From Corynebacterium sp. (GTDB taxonomy: Bacteria; Actinomycetota; Actinomycetes; Mycobacteriales; Mycobacteriaceae): 13,837 nt of DNA. Shown piece by piece: positions 12,841 through 13,837 of this stretch. The DNA lies in the NCBI GenBank assembly GCA_030450335.1, contig JAKDIS010000067.1, positions 1 to 13,837 on the forward strand, in the 5' to 3' direction. Within the stretch, counting starts at the first letter, position 1; each line of letters starts with the position of its first letter. A model generated the notes under the pieces. It had not been told where the DNA came from. It did no database searches and worked only from the letters and a program-made list of their open reading frames with translations. The translations under genes and the position numbers were made by a program.

Positions 12841-13837
12841 TCACTGCAGCGGTCCTGCCGCCGGCCTGGCCCCCGGGTCACCGACCCTGGTCTGCCAGCT
12901 GGTCGTGTAGGTCATCGGCGCGTCGTCCTGCAGCACCTCGCCGTGGAACCAGTCGACCTGGGTGCGGGTGGAGTCCACGTCGACGACCATCATGCCGTGG
13001 CGGGTCAGGTCCACGTACTTGTACCAGTGGTCGATCGTGGTCAGGGCGTCCTGCCCCACCCGCAGCGCCTCCTTCACCGCCGGGGCGGCGACCGGGGACG
13101 GCACGATGGCGTCGTAGGCGCTGCCCGCGGTGACGGAGGGGACGATGAACTCCGCGGCGACGACGTCCATGTCGCGGCGCAGCCGGTAGTCCGCCGCCGA
13201 CGCCGGGATGTCCGCCGCCCACGAGGAGTGGATGTCGCCGGTGAGGAAGACGACGTTGAGCCCCGGCTGCGACCCCTTCGCCCGTCGCTCGGCGATGAGG
13301 TCAATGATGCGCTGACGCTCGACCATGTAGCCGTCCCACTGGTCGGTGTTGAGCGCCACCCCGTCCGGCGGCACGCCGACCTGGTCGACGAGCCAGTCGT
13401 GCACCCGCGGGTCCAGCGTATTCGGCAGGGTCATCGGGGCGAACATCACCGAGTTGCCGATGAGCTGCCACGTCGTCGAGGAGGTGGTCAGCACGTCGCC
13501 GAACCAGCCGAACTGGTCGGTGCCCATCATCGTGCGCGAGGAGTCGTTCACCGTGTTCAACGGCCCCTGCAGGTCACGGTAGGTGCGCAGGTCCGGCAGG
13601 ATCAGCTCGAAGAGCCGGCCGTAGCGCAGGTGGCGGTAGAGGTGACGGTCCTCGCCGGTGTTGAAGCCCTTCCCGGCGCGCACCGGCATCCACTCGTAGT
13701 AGGCCTGGGTGGCCGCGCGGCGCACCTCGGCGTACTCCGCGGGGCCGCCGTACTCGGAGTCGCCGGTGGCGCCGTCGCGCCAGGCGTTGTCGAAGAACTC
13801 GTGGTCGTCCCAGATGCAGATCATCGGCTTGGCGGCG
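12841..13837 (-). CDS. phoD: PhoD-type alkaline phosphatase, 5' end outside window
   Basis: The C-terminal 331 residues of a PhoD-family metallophosphatase/phosphodiesterase; the frame is open to the window edge, so the start, signal peptide and first metal ligands are missing. PhoD enzymes are usually exported by the Tat route and release phosphate from esters, often under phosphate starvation. Visible, counting from the right edge: MICIWDDHEFFDNAW (5-19) with metal ligands Asp and His, ILPDLRTYRD (79-88), GNSVMFAP (127-134), FLTGDIHSSW (197-206) with the C-terminal metal-binding Asp and His, and WYKYVDLTRHGMMVVDVD near the end, all typical of the family. Stop is TGA at 12841-12843. The downstream repair gene follows at 40 bp and may be co-transcribed. 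The internal ATG (13824) is not the start: family sequence continues upstream of it (AAKP). Confidence 0.92.
   Translation of the reverse strand, partial: AAKPMICIWDDHEFFDNAWRDGATGDSEYGGPAEYAEVRRAATQAYYEWMPVRAGKGFNTGEDRHLYRHLRYGRLFELILPDLRTYRDLQGPLNTVNDSSRTMMGTDQFGWFGDVLTTSSTTWQLIGNSVMFAPMTLPNTLDPRVHDWLVDQVGVPPDGVALNTDQWDGYMVERQRIIDLIAERRAKGSQPGLNVVFLTGDIHSSWAADIPASAADYRLRRDMDVVAAEFIVPSVTAGSAYDAIVPSPVAAPAVKEALRVGQDALTTIDHWYKYVDLTRHGMMVVDVDSTRTQVDWFHGEVLQDDAPMTYTTSWQTRVGDPGARPAAGPLQ

Overview
The window is a 13.8 kb stretch of high-GC actinobacterial chromosome. Gene content (a BCCT-type osmolyte carrier, a CsbD-like stress protein, a Gln/Tyr-rich one-pass membrane protein, a PTS of the ascorbate family) and several starts that look leaderless fit a high-GC Corynebacterium or a close relative. 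That assignment is inference from content and style; no marker gene is present. I see no rRNA, tRNA, CRISPR array, transposase or phage gene.

Layout, left to right. (1) 167-3326, all on the minus strand: a CsbD-like protein, a 3-hydroxybutyryl-CoA dehydrogenase and a BCCT carrier whose substrate-box residues are unusual. (2) 3327-3689: a gene-poor, lower-GC stretch with a perfect 14-bp hairpin. (3) 3690-4535 (minus) and 4663-5271 (plus): a secreted chymotrypsin-fold serine protease diverging from a DUF1990 protein. (4) 5290-7118, minus: a D-2-hydroxyacid dehydrogenase and a one-pass membrane protein with a repetitive Gln/Tyr/Pro cytoplasmic domain. (5) 7428-8284, plus: a small lipoprotein and a GNAT acetyltransferase whose N-terminal coding has no start codon in its frame. 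(6) 8298-9343, minus: a shortened racemase-type family III CoA-transferase and a small one-pass membrane protein. (7) 9523-12020, plus: a two-gene ascorbate-family PTS operon, EIIA-EIIB fusion then EIIC. (8) 12043-13837, minus: a frameshifted AlkD-like DNA alkylation repair gene, preceded in transcription order by the 3' part of a PhoD-type phosphatase that runs off the right edge.

The only clear working unit is the PTS pair: EIIAB has its phospho-His and phospho-Cys and EIIC is the membrane channel, so they would form a complete sugar-acid permease fed by general PTS enzymes encoded elsewhere. The other genes look like independent accessory or housekeeping loci. I found no obvious undescribed multi-gene system. 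The most interesting points are the degenerate Trp box of the BCCT carrier, the inverted repeat that encodes the same C-terminus (Pro-Leu-Arg-stop) in two convergent genes, the single-base lesion in the alkylation repair gene, the likely frame problem at the GNAT start, and tandem micro-duplications at two stop codons.
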